A stretch of 64,000 nucleotides of DNA from Niastella sp966212235 (GTDB lineage Bacteria; Bacteroidota; Bacteroidia; Chitinophagales; Chitinophagaceae). Under the pieces are notes generated by a model. It worked only from the letters and a program-made list of their open reading frames with translations. It searched no databases and was not told the origin of the DNA. The stretch spans positions 62,001 to 126,000 of the forward strand of contig CBIHPP010000019.1 in assembly GCA_966212235.1 (NCBI GenBank). The letters run 5' to 3'. The translations under genes and the position numbers were made by a program. Positions 16,764 through 25,729 of the stretch are shown here, in pieces. Position 1 is the stretch's first letter, and each line of letters opens with the position of its first letter.

Positions 16764-17989
16764 CGGTCCAGTGCTTTTTTATAGGCTTCCAAACAACGCT
16801 TACGGGCTAATTCATGATCAACGATGGGTGCGGGGTAAGTTAATTCATTCAACTCCGGCACCCATTTTTTTATGTATGCAAGTTGCGGATCGAACTTTTT
16901 TGTTTGCAAATACGGATTGAAGATCCTGAAATAAGGCGCTGCATCGCAACCGCAACCTGCGGCCCATTGCCAGTTGCCGTTGTTGCTGGCCAGGTCAAAG
17001 TCCAACAACTTTTCGGCGAAATAGCTTTCGCCCCAACGCCAGTCGATCAATAAATGTTTGGCCAGAAAAGAGGCGGTGATCATGCGAACCCGGTTATGCA
17101 TAAAGCCGGTTGCGTTCAATTCGCGCATACCCGCATCTACGATCGGGTAACCGGTATTGCCAGCACACCAGCGGGCAAATTCATCTTCATTATTGCGCCA
17201 TTGTATGAAGTCGTATTCCGGTTTAAAAGCCTTGCCTTTACCAACATGGGGAAAATGCCATAAGATCATTTGAAAGAAATCGCGCCAGATCAATTCATTC
17301 AGGAAGGTTTCGTTCAAAGTGGTTGCCTGTTTCGCGAGTTGGCGAATGGAGATGGTCCCAAACCGCAGGTGAACCCCCAGGTGGCTGGTTCCTTCAGTAG
17401 CGGGGAAATCCCGTTGTTTGTCATATTGCTTAATGATGCCCTTGTCAGGAGCAGGCGGAGGAAAGGTAATGTCCGTTTCTTTAAACCCTATGGCACTCAA
17501 TGAAGGGACAGGCCTGGCAGATTGCTGGTGAAAGTTGTTAAAGTATTTTTCTGTTGGAAAGCTTTTCAAATAAGATGGGTTCATGGTGGCTTTCCATTTC
17601 CTGCTATACGGTGTGAAAACGGTATAGGGCTTTCCATCATCTTTTACCACTTCCTGTTTTTCAAAGATCACCTGGTCTTTATACGTGTAAAACGAAATGT
17701 TGTGCTGCTGTAAGAACTGCGCAATGGTGTCATCTCTTTCCCGCGCATAGGGTTCGTAATCGTGATTGGTGAATACTTTGTCGATAGTATGTTGTTGAAC
17801 CAGTTTTTTGAATGCATTGAGCGGCGTATCATGATATACCTGCAGCGAAGCGCCTGTCTGCGTTAATTGCTGTTGCAATTGATTCAACGCATTATGGATA
17901 AATGCCACCCGGCGATCTGTTTTCGAGGGTAATTGGTCCAGGATGTTGGTATCGAAAATAAAGATGGGCAATACCGGTTTGTTGCTCAT
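16760..17989 (-). CDS. phr: Deoxyribodipyrimidine photolyase (cryptochrome/photolyase family)
   Basis: Class I-type photolyase that repairs UV-induced pyrimidine dimers with light through FAD and an antenna. The FAD domain is complete: GYPIVDAGMREL, MHNRVRMITASFLAKHLLIDWRWGE, then NNGNWQWAAGCGCDAAPYFRIFNP. ATG 17989 gives 409 residues, but this loses the first beta strand. Reading the same frame upstream to about 18064 gives INIFWFRRDLRLHDNAGLYHAL, the invariant photolyase N-terminus. No ATG, GTG or TTG precedes that stretch before the TAA at 18106-18104. The real start is therefore a rare codon (ATA 18064 is a candidate) or the sequence has an error. It lies 3' of the aminotransferase gene. 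Confidence 0.93.
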   Translation of the reverse strand: MSNKPVLPIFIFDTNILDQLPSKTDRRVAFIHNALNQLQQQLTQTGASLQVYHDTPLNAFKKLVQQHTIDKVFTNHDYEPYARERDDTIAQFLQQHNISFYTYKDQVIFEKQEVVKDDGKPYTVFTPYSRKWKATMNPSYLKSFPTEKYFNNFHQQSARPVPSLSAIGFKETDITFPPPAPDKGIIKQYDKQRDFPATEGTSHLGVHLRFGTISIRQLAKQATTLNETFLNELIWRDFFQMILWHFPHVGKGKAFKPEYDFIQWRNNEDEFARWCAGNTGYPIVDAGMRELNATGFMHNRVRMITASFLAKHLLIDWRWGESYFAEKLLDFDLASNNGNWQWAAGCGCDAAPYFRIFNPYLQTKKFDPQLAYIKKWVPELNELTYPAPIVDHELARKRCLEAYKKALDR

Positions 17990-18096
17990 TAATGCATGAT
18001 ATAAACCCGCATTATCGTGTAACCGCAGATCGCGGCGAAACCAGAAGATGTTGATGGCTGCTATAGCTTTTGTTTTTAGTTTACTGTTGCAGCAAG

Positions 18097-18969
18097 TTAT
18101 GAATTATTCAGCCTTTTAATAATTTCATCAAACAAAGTGGTCACTAATTGATTTGAGTAAACTTTATTGCGAAACTGGCTTACCCACCGGATGCCATACA
18201 GGGCATTGGTCAAAAACACTTCATCGGCCGCTTCAAGATCTTCAGGCGTACATGGTTTTTCATGAACGGTATAACCTGCTTTGGGAAGTGTAGCCAATAA
18301 ATAACTTCTCATTACACCGGCTACACCACCTTCAGACAAAGGCGGCGTATAAATGTTGTTTTGATGTATGTAGAAGATGTTGGCGATGGTTCCATCACAA
18401 ATTCGGTCATGGGTATTGAGGACCAGGCAGTCGTTCAACTGCTGTTGCCTGGCGTACTGCGCAGCTATTACATAAGGCAGGTAGTTGTTCGATTTTAGAT
18501 TGGCCAGCTGGTCGCCGCTTTTTTGAATGCCCGGACAAACATCAATTTTAAATCCTGTTTCATTCAATGCAAGATAATCGGCTGCCAATGGTTCGGCCTG
18601 AATAATGATCGATGCAAATGGATCATCGGTTGTAAACAGGTTGCCATTGCCACGAATGATGGTCATTCGTATGCGAGCCGCGCCGGGAATATTATTGCGA
18701 CTGCACAGGTCAAGAATGATCTGGGTAAGATAATCTGCGGTATAATGAACCGGCAGTTGCATTTGCAAAACCGCCAGGCCGTGGTTCATCCGCTCCAGGT
18801 GGAAATCGAATAGCGGCATATGCCCCTGGCCCGCCAGGTCATGCGGACGGGCATTCACCACTTTAATGGTCTCAAACAAACCATCGCCAAAACGCAGTCC
18901 TCTGTTGCCGGCAGAAATGATGGGGGTGTCAGCCGGTATTATCTCTTCATTGTAAAACAACCAGTTCAT
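18097..18969 (-). CDS. Class IV aminotransferase, aminodeoxychorismate lyase-like
   Basis: A fold-type IV PLP enzyme of about 290 residues. The group includes branched-chain aminotransferase, D-amino acid aminotransferase and 4-amino-4-deoxychorismate lyase (PabC). Visible are GLRFGDGLFETIKV near the N-terminus, the PLP-lysine region NLKSNNYLPYVIAAQYA, LNTHDRICDGTIANIFYI and GVAGVMRSYLL. The sequence and length fit PabC-like proteins of Bacteroidota, which would make p-aminobenzoate for folate, but a general aminotransferase cannot be excluded. ATG 18969 (MNWLFYNEE) fits the family better than an upstream ATG at 19011. Its stop lies within the 5' extension of the photolyase frame, so the two are probably co-transcribed. 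Confidence 0.85.
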   Translation of the reverse strand: MNWLFYNEEIIPADTPIISAGNRGLRFGDGLFETIKVVNARPHDLAGQGHMPLFDFHLERMNHGLAVLQMQLPVHYTADYLTQIILDLCSRNNIPGAARIRMTIIRGNGNLFTTDDPFASIIIQAEPLAADYLALNETGFKIDVCPGIQKSGDQLANLKSNNYLPYVIAAQYARQQQLNDCLVLNTHDRICDGTIANIFYIHQNNIYTPPLSEGGVAGVMRSYLLATLPKAGYTVHEKPCTPEDLEAADEVFLTNALYGIRWVSQFRNKVYSNQLVTTLFDEIIKRLNNS

Positions 18970-19350
18970 GGGGTGAAGTTCAGGAAAGAATGGAAAAAGA
19001 CAAAAAGTCATTGCTAATGCTGGCTGATAAAGGTCTTTTTCTGAAATGTATTATAACTGGATCACTACAAACACAATTTAAACTTTGATCTAAACCATAC
19101 AAAATACAGTTCTAATGCATAAGTTACGTGCGTTTTGTCTGCGTTTGGTCTGGGTTTGGTGTGCGTTTGGTCTCGGTTTCAATAAAAAAAATTACAAATG
19201 AATTATGGTCATGCTACCTATATCATCTATCAGGCAGTGTTTGAACATTAGAAAAGGAAGAAGCAAAAAAAATCCGTCCCGTCTCGGTTAAACACGAGAC
19301 GAGACGGATATAACAGACATTTTGACTGAACGAGAACTAATTGAAACGTA
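18970..19350. other. Spacer with word repeat and terminator
   Basis: The 5' flank of the aminotransferase gene is followed by near-repeats of gcgtttggtctgggtttggt (about 19130-19180), then AT-rich DNA and the terminator of the response regulator gene at 19265-19309. I see no gene. Confidence 0.5.
19265..19309 (-). terminator. Terminator of the response regulator gene
   Basis: Arms atccgtcccgtctcg and cgagacgagacggat pair over 15 bp (one G-U) around an 8-nt loop. On the minus strand eight T follow the stem. Confidence 0.85.
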
Positions 19351-20025
19351 TTAAACGTTCTGATCGATTATTCCATTTTTAACTGCGTACATAACAAGAC
19401 CGGCCATGGATTTGGCGCCGGTTTTGGTTTTCAGCTTGTCGCGGATAGCTTCAACAGTACGCGGACTGATCTCTACGATGTCAGCAATTTCTTTCGTGGT
19501 CTTTTCTTCACACATGAGCTTCAAAACCCGAATCTCTTTTTCCGATAAGTTTACATCCTGTGGTCCGGCTATATCTGTGCGTTTGGTACGCAAACCAGTT
19601 AATAAAGCCTTGTTGGTAAGCTCATTAAAAAAGAACTCCTGTTCATAACAGGTTTTAATGGCCTGGTAAATGGTTTCTGAATCGGAGTTTTTGGTGAGAT
19701 AAGAGTTCGCGCCGATTTCCATGAGTTTGCTGATCATGGAGTGATCGTTGTGCATGGAAAGAATAATGACTTTTGCTTCTGGCCGAAGTTTGCGAATCTC
19801 AGGCAAGGTTTGAATACCATCCATAATAGGCATCTGGATATCCAGCAAAATAATGTCTGGTTCGATGTGTCTGAGCAGGTTTAAGAGCTGCATGCCGTTG
19901 TCGGCTTCGGCAATGAGCTCTACGTCCCTTTTCGCAGATAAGGCTGTACGTACTCCGGCCCTGAATAGGGCATGGTCGTCAGCAATAGCTACTTTAATAA
20001 CGCCTTCGGTGTCAGGTTTTTTCAT
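19351..20025 (-). CDS. NarL/FixJ-family response regulator
   Basis: A two-domain DNA-binding response regulator of 224 residues. The receiver domain has the acidic pair Asp16-Asp17, phosphoacceptor Asp62 (IILLDIQMPIMDG) and Lys112 (SYLTKNS). The C-terminal LuxR-type helix-turn-helix runs from LSEKEIRVLKLMCEEKTTKEIADIVEISPRTVEAIRDKLKTKTGAKS, about 160-206. No histidine kinase is adjacent, so it is an orphan whose partner is elsewhere. The upstream side is a long gene-free stretch, and the gene ends at its own terminator, consistent with a monocistronic unit. Targets cannot be inferred. Confidence 0.95.
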   Translation of the reverse strand: MKKPDTEGVIKVAIADDHALFRAGVRTALSAKRDVELIAEADNGMQLLNLLRHIEPDIILLDIQMPIMDGIQTLPEIRKLRPEAKVIILSMHNDHSMISKLMEIGANSYLTKNSDSETIYQAIKTCYEQEFFFNELTNKALLTGLRTKRTDIAGPQDVNLSEKEIRVLKLMCEEKTTKEIADIVEISPRTVEAIRDKLKTKTGAKSMAGLVMYAVKNGIIDQNV

Positions 20026-20276
20026 GCGGGTTGTATTTTTTTATAAGATAAGGGATTGAAAATGTCTGTTTACACGATTTCATTTTCGCCCCCAAAGTCT
20101 TAAATTTTCGTGACAAATACTATAGCAGATTTACGAAATTATATTATTTCGGAATATACGTAAACTATTTTAAAGGTAAGTTTACTATCTGTATATGTAT
20201 TTAGCACTCTACCTGTATGTGTATCTTACTAGTGTGGTAAGTAAATACCGAATAAATAAAATAGGGCAATTCTGCT

Positions 20277-20308
20277 CTTGTCCACATAGTTATCCACAAG
20301 TACTTTTG
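20277..20308 (+). promoter_or_regulatory. Possible promoter overlapping two DnaA-box-like sites
   Basis: CTTG (20277-20280), a 20-nt spacer and TACTTTTG (20301-20308) resemble the Bacteroidota -33/-7 pair. The spacer region contains the perfect DnaA box TTATCCACA and an imperfect box 12 nt upstream in the same orientation. Confidence 0.35.
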
Positions 20309-20314
20309 GGGCCA

Positions 20315-20733
20315 AGTTGGTTGACGGGGATAGCAGCCTCGTATTCGTCCAGAGTCCTTTAATTCAACCGTCCAAAAGTCATTCTAATATTCTATGGATA
20401 CCGGTAAAAATCCAATGTCAATCAACTTGCTTTTTTTCGCCTTTTACCTTAGTCAATAGACTGTCCCTGTAAAAACACGTTCATCCATTCCCTGCATCAT
20501 CTGCAACCTTTGAAAACAGCGTACCCGTAATCAATTCCTGGAAAGGCCTGGCTGTTTGGCTCGTATTAATCCCTAGCTTATGGAATCTATTCAGAGAGCC
20601 ATTGTTAATTAACCTGTTGATCCTCTGAAAGTATGTAAACGTTGTTGGTTAGTGCTGTGTGTGTAAAGTTACTATGCCTGCTTTTTTTATTCGTGCTTTC
20701 GGTACGGCAAATAAAAAGGCAGGCATTTTTTTT
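20315..20733 (+). ncRNA. Candidate non-coding transcript
   Basis: A promoter-like site at 20277-20308 and a plus-strand terminator at 20674-20733 bracket about 420 nt with no plus-strand gene. It does not resemble tmRNA, RNase P RNA or SRP RNA: the motifs I would look for are absent. This is an inference from signals only. Confidence 0.25.
20674..20733 (+). terminator. Strong plus-strand terminator with no upstream gene
   Basis: Arms atgcctgctttttttatt and aataaaaaggcaggcat pair around an inner small hairpin (cgtgctttcggtacg), followed by eight T. No plus-strand gene lies upstream for over 3.9 kb, back to 16763. Confidence 0.7.
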
Positions 20734-20816
20734 CCTGTTATGGGAGGAATGTGGAAAAGAAGCTGGCTACAAGCTGCACGCTTCAAGCTGCAAGCAAAGG
20801 CAACAAAGCATAAACA

Positions 20817-23534
20817 CTATAAGCCATTTAATTGTTGCTGCATTCTTTTTACGCGGTCTTCGAGTTTTTCCGATGTGAGATTTTCCCGCATGCTATCTAC
20901 TTTAATAGGAAAACAGAATGGGGTTAATTGCTGTGGAAAAGTAATGATGATCTTCGATCGTTGTACCCTTTCCAACATGTTTCGTAGTCGTACTTCTTCC
21001 ATCTGCTGATCGAATACTTCCTGGTAACTTTGCCGTAATAGTAAATTGCCCGGTTCATATTCAGAAAATACATTAAACAATAAAGAGGCCGAGGATTGTA
21101 AATGCCGCGCTTTTTTTTGCTCGCCGGGATAACCCTGAAATATCAATCCACCGATGACAGCTATATCGCGAAATTTTCGTTTTGCCATTTCTGTTGCATT
21201 GGCACTTCGCTGAATATCAGCCAGTAAATTATCGGCAGTGAACAACTCATAAACATTGGTGTCATCCACCGGTATTGGTTGATCGCTCAGCAATTCAAAC
21301 CCATAGTCGTTCATGGCAAAGGAAAAAGTGATGGGCGTTATTTTGCTGATGCGCCAGGCCAGAATGGCTGCCATGGCTTCATGCACCAGCCGGCCTTCAA
21401 ATGGATAAACAAACAGGTGATATCCGTCCTTGGTTTCTATTTGTTCAATCAACAGTTCATTGGCCCCGGGCACATGCGATAACTCTTGCTGCAGGTTGAA
21501 GAGGGGTTGCAAAACCTGCAACTCAATATCGGGCGTGTACTTTTTTGTTTGTGCCCGCCCAGATGACCCGGTCAAACGGGGTTTGCCGTTTGTAGTTGGT
21601 GGTTGTTCAATGTCGAACCTCTGACTCTCGATATCGGATTTCCTACTTCTTACTTCCGACTTCCCGCTTCTTTCTTCCGACATATTCCTTGCCTCTTCAA
21701 ACTTCTCCCGCAGCTTCTTTCCCAAATTAGCACTCAACGGCATGCGACCGCCCTGCCAACTGGGGACAATGGATTTTTTTGAATTTGATTTTCGAACCAG
21801 GGCCGTCATATCCTTGATGGTTACCAGCTCCAGGTTGCGGCCGGCCAGGGTAAATACATCGCCGGGCGACAAACGGGTGATGAACCATTCTTCTATTACG
21901 CCAATAAATCCACCGCTTACGAATTTTACTTTCATCATAGATTCGCTCACAATGGTGCCAATGTGCATCCGATGCCGCATGGCTATGCGCCGGCTGGTGA
22001 TACGGTACACATCGTCAATGATCTCCACCTTTTTATATTCGTCATATTGTTGCAACGCATTACCACCCGTGGTGATGAATTCAAGGATGGCCATCCACTC
22101 GTTGTGGGTCATGTCGCGATAACAATATGTTGATCGTAATTCTTCAAAAAGGGCCGCCGGTCGAAAACCATCCGAAATGGCGAGGGTGCTCAGGTATTGT
22201 ATCAGCACATCGAAACACAACAGCATGGGTTCCCTGCTTTCGATAAACGTTTCTGCAACGGCATTTTTCAATGCAGCGGCTTCTACCAGTTCCAGCGAAT
22301 GAGTGGGTAGAAAATAGATCTTACTTACATCGCCCGGACTATGACCGCTTCGTCCGGCCCTTTGTAAAAAACGGGCAACGCCTTTGGGCGATCCCACCTG
22401 TATTACCGTTTCAACCGGCCGAAAATCTACACCCAGGTCAAGGCTGGCAGTACAAACCACTGCTTTGAGCTTGCCGCTGTGCAGGGCTTCTTCTACCCAG
22501 ATGCGCAACTCCTGTTCAATGCTGCCGTGGTGCAAGGCGATGACGCCGGCCAGGTCGGGCGCGGCTGTTAACAATGCCTGGTACCATTGCTCACTCATAC
22601 CCCGGGTATTGATAAATATGAGGGTGGTGCGACTGGCATCTAAAATGGGCAATACTTTATGGATCAGCTTAAGTCCCAGATGCCCCGCCCAGGGATACTT
22701 TTCAATTTCGTCGGGAATGATGGACTCAATGATGATGTCTTTCCGGATGTTGGCTTTAACGATCACCCCGGCCTCTATGAACTTCCCCTCCACTGGAGGG
22801 GGGTGGGGGGAGGCCACTGGCGATAGCAATACTTCCTTCGCCTGGTCGAGATTGCCAATGGTGGCGGAAATACCCCAGACGCGCAGGTTTGAGTTTGTGT
22901 CAGCCTGCGCCACATCGGGCAGTGCTGGCATCTCATGGTCTTCAGCCGTAGTTCCGCTTTCAATAAACTGCCGCCGCAGGCCAACCAGCCTTGAAACCGC
23001 CAGCTCTACCTGCACTCCTCTTTTTGAACCTATCAGCTCGTGCCATTCGTCAACCGCCAAAATCTGCAGCTTTTCAAAAACCGCCGGATACCCTTTTTGC
23101 GCCAGCAGCAGTTGCAGGCTTTCAGGTGTGATGATCAATACTTCGGGCATCTTGCGTTTTTGCCGCTGCCGTTCATTGATATCGGTATCACCATTGCGGA
23201 TGCCTATTTTCCACTCCATGCCAAGTTCGGTGATCACTTCTTCCATGGCCCGGCCAATATCTTTGGCCAATGCGCGTAGCGGGGTGATCCACAACAATTG
23301 TAGTCCACTATTGGCTTTTGTTTGCCAGTTTGCGGGATGTTTATTGATAAAGTCGATAACAGCGCCCAGAAAAACAGAAAAGGTTTTTCCGCAGCCAGTG
23401 GGCGCATTTACCAATCCGCTTTTGCCATCGATGATATGTTGCCAGGTTTCTTCCTGGAAGGGAAAGGGATGGAGGCCTTTATTGGCCAGCCAGTCAACTA
23501 TGATCTTATATCCGGTAGATGTTTGAAGCCGCAT
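20817..23534 (-). CDS. Ligase-associated DEXH-box DNA helicase (Lhr family)
   Basis: A superfamily 2 helicase of the Lhr-core type, known from bacterial repair clusters with an ATP-dependent ligase and an MBL-fold exonuclease. Motifs: Walker A APTGCGKT (Lys50), DEWH box at 162-165, SAT at 223-225, GSPKGVARFLQRAGRSGH near 381-398. It has 905 residues, longer than the roughly 820 I expect. The surplus is explained by low-complexity pieces: 189-214, 238-252 (encoded by a GC-rich palindrome) and 619-665, where the DNA is the same word repeat that elsewhere fills spacers. The ligase and exonuclease lie downstream of two unrelated genes; the phosphoesterase member of the cluster is not in the window. 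Confidence 0.93.
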   Translation of the reverse strand: MRLQTSTGYKIIVDWLANKGLHPFPFQEETWQHIIDGKSGLVNAPTGCGKTFSVFLGAVIDFINKHPANWQTKANSGLQLLWITPLRALAKDIGRAMEEVITELGMEWKIGIRNGDTDINERQRQKRKMPEVLIITPESLQLLLAQKGYPAVFEKLQILAVDEWHELIGSKRGVQVELAVSRLVGLRRQFIESGTTAEDHEMPALPDVAQADTNSNLRVWGISATIGNLDQAKEVLLSPVASPHPPPVEGKFIEAGVIVKANIRKDIIIESIIPDEIEKYPWAGHLGLKLIHKVLPILDASRTTLIFINTRGMSEQWYQALLTAAPDLAGVIALHHGSIEQELRIWVEEALHSGKLKAVVCTASLDLGVDFRPVETVIQVGSPKGVARFLQRAGRSGHSPGDVSKIYFLPTHSLELVEAAALKNAVAETFIESREPMLLCFDVLIQYLSTLAISDGFRPAALFEELRSTYCYRDMTHNEWMAILEFITTGGNALQQYDEYKKVEIIDDVYRITSRRIAMRHRMHIGTIVSESMMKVKFVSGGFIGVIEEWFITRLSPGDVFTLAGRNLELVTIKDMTALVRKSNSKKSIVPSWQGGRMPLSANLGKKLREKFEEARNMSEERSGKSEVRSRKSDIESQRFDIEQPPTTNGKPRLTGSSGRAQTKKYTPDIELQVLQPLFNLQQELSHVPGANELLIEQIETKDGYHLFVYPFEGRLVHEAMAAILAWRISKITPITFSFAMNDYGFELLSDQPIPVDDTNVYELFTADNLLADIQRSANATEMAKRKFRDIAVIGGLIFQGYPGEQKKARHLQSSASLLFNVFSEYEPGNLLLRQSYQEVFDQQMEEVRLRNMLERVQRSKIIITFPQQLTPFCFPIKVDSMRENLTSEKLEDRVKRMQQQLNGL
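21575..21682 (-). repeat. Spacer-type word repeat inside the helicase gene
   Basis: Words like ttcctacttcttacttccga, then gtcgaacctctgactctcg and gccgtttgtagttggtggtt, continue the style of non-coding repeats at 8612-8690 and 13965-14045. They are read in frame as a Ser/Lys/Glu/Arg-rich linker (about residues 619-654). Confidence 0.7.
22785..22801 (-). repeat. GC-rich palindrome inside the helicase gene
   Basis: Arms cccctcc and ggagggg flank a 3-nt loop, within a wider G/C-only tract to about 22815. It codes PHPPPVEG in a region where relatives have no such insert as far as I can judge. Confidence 0.6.
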
Positions 23535-23882
23535 AACACAAGGGCATACAGGAACATTGTTTTGTGTTTCGTATGCCTTTTCCTTTGCCGGCTAATTTAA
23601 TGAATTTTAGAATGGTGGAACAGGTTCGTTATCCGGGTAGAAAAAGCATGTCGTTCCCTATTTTGGAAAATTTTTCCGTTAAAGGGAAGTAAATACAGTT
23701 GTCTATATGTTTTTACCAATGCGATAAGAGTAATCCCGTAAAATTAATATATGGTTATAAGTGTATTATGTACAGATATTTAAGTAGATAGATGTACAGG
23801 TAATTGGTAATGGGAAGCGCTTTGTTTTTTAATCTGGCGCGTGTTTGGAGAAATGGTATGCGCAACCCAACCCTCGTACCAC
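23535..23882. other. Divergent spacer between helicase and T9SS cargo gene
   Basis: AT-rich DNA with the repeated words tatatgttttta, gtacagatattt and gatgtacaggtaatt. It should hold promoters for both divergent genes, but I find no exact TAnnTTTG. No gene is visible. Confidence 0.4.
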
Positions 23883-25499
23883 ATGAAACTTAATTTTCGT
23901 ACCCCGGCCAATAATCATTGGTTATTGGTGATCATATGGGTGGTATTTACCACCCGGGCAGCAACTGCCCAATGCCCTGGCGGCAGTTTTTCCAATACCG
24001 CCGGTACTTTTACCAACGGACAAACGGTATGTATCACCACTGGTTTTAGTGGCGCTATTCAATTAAACAATGGCGCTACCATGGTGGTCATTAATGGGGG
24101 TAACTATACAGGTAACCTGGATGCCAATAATGGTTCTACCATACAAATACAGGCGGGTGGTGCCTTTGCGCCTGGTCAGGCAAATAATTTCGCTGGCAAT
24201 ATTACCAACAATGGAACGGTAAACATTAATAATATTTCACTTAGTAATGGCGCTGCCATCACCAATAACGGCAGTTTTACGTGGAGCAGTAACTGGAACC
24301 AGAATAACCCGATCACGGTATCGAATACGGCCTGTGGTGCAATGACCTTTAGCCAGGGCACCAATGTTGGCAGCAGTGCAGTTATTACAAATAACGGTGT
24401 ATTGAATTTTGCGCAGGGGCTCACTACCAGCAGCGGAACCAGTATTAATAATCGAGGCCGGGTAACTGTTAATGGGGATCTTAATATAGCAGGATTGTTC
24501 AGGAATCAAAATATAGCAGTTTTTAAAGGCAGCAATAATACGATCAGCAGCAACAATACCGGCGATTCGCTGGTTAACCTTGGGATGATCACCGTTACCG
24601 GCAGCATTACCACTTCAATACGCACACGTAATGAAGGGTTGATGAGAGTGCACGGGTCATATACGATCAATGGCAATCCCTTTCTTATAAATAATAACAA
24701 CGCGCAGGTAAGAATAGACGGCTCTTTTAGTAATAATGGCCAGGTACAGGGAAATGGCAGTTTATATGTTGCGGGTAGTATTGGTAATAACCAAACCGTC
24801 GCCGGTTATGGCGCAGGCGCTCAACGGCTTACTGTTAACCAGGCTGTGCCGCCAACTACCAGTGACCTGAATGTCAATGGCGGGCTGGTTGGCGGTGATA
24901 CTGCTACCTATATTCCTACCATGAGTAACCCGGCTTCCTGTGTTGTATTGCCTGTAAGGCTTTCTTCGCTGCAGGCTGTTTATCATAACGACCAGGTTCA
25001 ATTGAACTGGTTTGCCTATACGCAATCAGATGCTCGTTCCTTTACCATTGAATATAGCCAGGATGGTCAGTCGTTTACTGTAGCAGGTAATATGATGGCC
25101 AATGGCACTGATAACCCAACTGCCTCATATGTGTATATGCATGCACCCGCTTTTACAGGAACTGTTTTTTACCGCGTACGCGAAACAGATCTGGATGGAA
25201 GTATGTATTACAGCAATATGGTGGCAATAAGAACCGGGAATATGTTATTGACAACAACCAATGTGTTCCCCAATCCTTTTATTGATAACCTGCAAATTAG
25301 TATGCAACTGGAGAAAGCCGGAATGATTCAGGTAGCGCTGTTCAATGCGAGTGGCCAATTGGTAGGTAAGCTTCAACAGCAAGGGCTGAAAGGCCAGAAT
25401 GCGATAGCCATGAGTAATTTGTCGGCGCTGCTTCCCGGTACTTACCTCTTGCAAATAAAAGCAGGCGAACATACTACGTTTGAGAAACTGATTAAATGA
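23883..25499 (+). CDS. Secreted Asn/Gly-rich protein with type A T9SS sorting domain
   Basis: A 538-residue cell-surface or secreted protein. An N-terminal signal peptide (hydrophobic LLVIIWVVFTTRAATA|Q) sends it to the periplasm. The last ~80 residues (NVFPNPFIDNLQISM through GTYLLQIKAGEHTTFEKLIK) form the type A sorting domain recognised by the type IX system, of which SprA at the window's left edge is a part. The middle, about 35-340, is rich in NNG, NNGT and GSI turns, as in right-handed beta-helix surface proteins. A short beta-sandwich follows (VRLSSLQAVYHNDQVQLNWF). ATG 23883 gives a better signal peptide than the in-frame ATG at 23841. The role is unknown; adhesion is plausible. Confidence 0.85.
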   Translation: MKLNFRTPANNHWLLVIIWVVFTTRAATAQCPGGSFSNTAGTFTNGQTVCITTGFSGAIQLNNGATMVVINGGNYTGNLDANNGSTIQIQAGGAFAPGQANNFAGNITNNGTVNINNISLSNGAAITNNGSFTWSSNWNQNNPITVSNTACGAMTFSQGTNVGSSAVITNNGVLNFAQGLTTSSGTSINNRGRVTVNGDLNIAGLFRNQNIAVFKGSNNTISSNNTGDSLVNLGMITVTGSITTSIRTRNEGLMRVHGSYTINGNPFLINNNNAQVRIDGSFSNNGQVQGNGSLYVAGSIGNNQTVAGYGAGAQRLTVNQAVPPTTSDLNVNGGLVGGDTATYIPTMSNPASCVVLPVRLSSLQAVYHNDQVQLNWFAYTQSDARSFTIEYSQDGQSFTVAGNMMANGTDNPTASYVYMHAPAFTGTVFYRVRETDLDGSMYYSNMVAIRTGNMLLTTTNVFPNPFIDNLQISMQLEKAGMIQVALFNASGQLVGKLQQQGLKGQNAIAMSNLSALLPGTYLLQIKAGEHTTFEKLIK

Positions 25500-25528
25500 T
25501 GTTACACGAGGGTTATTTGCACATCAGG

Positions 25529-25555
25529 CCCCGCGAAAGCGGGGTTTGCTTTTTT
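25529..25555 (+). terminator. GNRA-loop terminator after the T9SS cargo gene
   Basis: A 6-bp GC stem ccccgc/gcgggg closes a gaaa tetraloop, followed shortly by a T-run at 25550-25555. Confidence 0.75.
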
Positions 25556-25729
25556 ACCCCCCAACCCCCTAAAGGGGGAGCTAGTTGAAAAGTTAATAAA
25601 GTTGATGGAGGTGATAAAGGCCGAGCATTAGTTTTTAATTCAAATTTTTTTACTCCCGGTTACCAGTTAGCCACACAACAAGCCTATTCTCCTTTATCAA
25701 CATTATCAACTCTATCACCCTTCAACATC
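25556..25729. repeat. GC-rich palindrome plus inverted word-repeat arms
   Basis: The palindrome ccccctaaaggggg (25565-25578) is followed by a left arm (gttaataaagttgatggagg) and a right arm (cctttatcaacattatcaac) that are largely complementary, around an AT-rich centre. It fills the spacer between two convergent genes. Confidence 0.6.

Larger units (their letters stand above)
20026..20816. other. 791-bp gene-free region with DnaA-box-like sites, a promoter-like site and an unassigned terminator
   Basis: No convincing protein frame lies here. It has an AT-rich left half, a perfect TTATCCACA at 20290-20298, a one-mismatch TTGTCCACA at 20278-20286, a -7-like TACTTTTG at 20301-20308, and a strong plus-strand hairpin terminator at 20674-20733. 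Short word repeats (aagctgcaagc) lie close to the end of the helicase gene. Confidence 0.55.

Noticed and set aside
20642..21009. Two overlapping small plus-strand frames (78 and 116 codons)
   Set aside because: They run through the terminator hairpin and antisense into the helicase 3' end; composition is not protein-like.
22384..23526. 380-codon open frame antisense to the helicase
   Set aside because: It mirrors conserved helicase motifs on the other strand, and its protein is Ser/Cys-rich without a recognisable domain.
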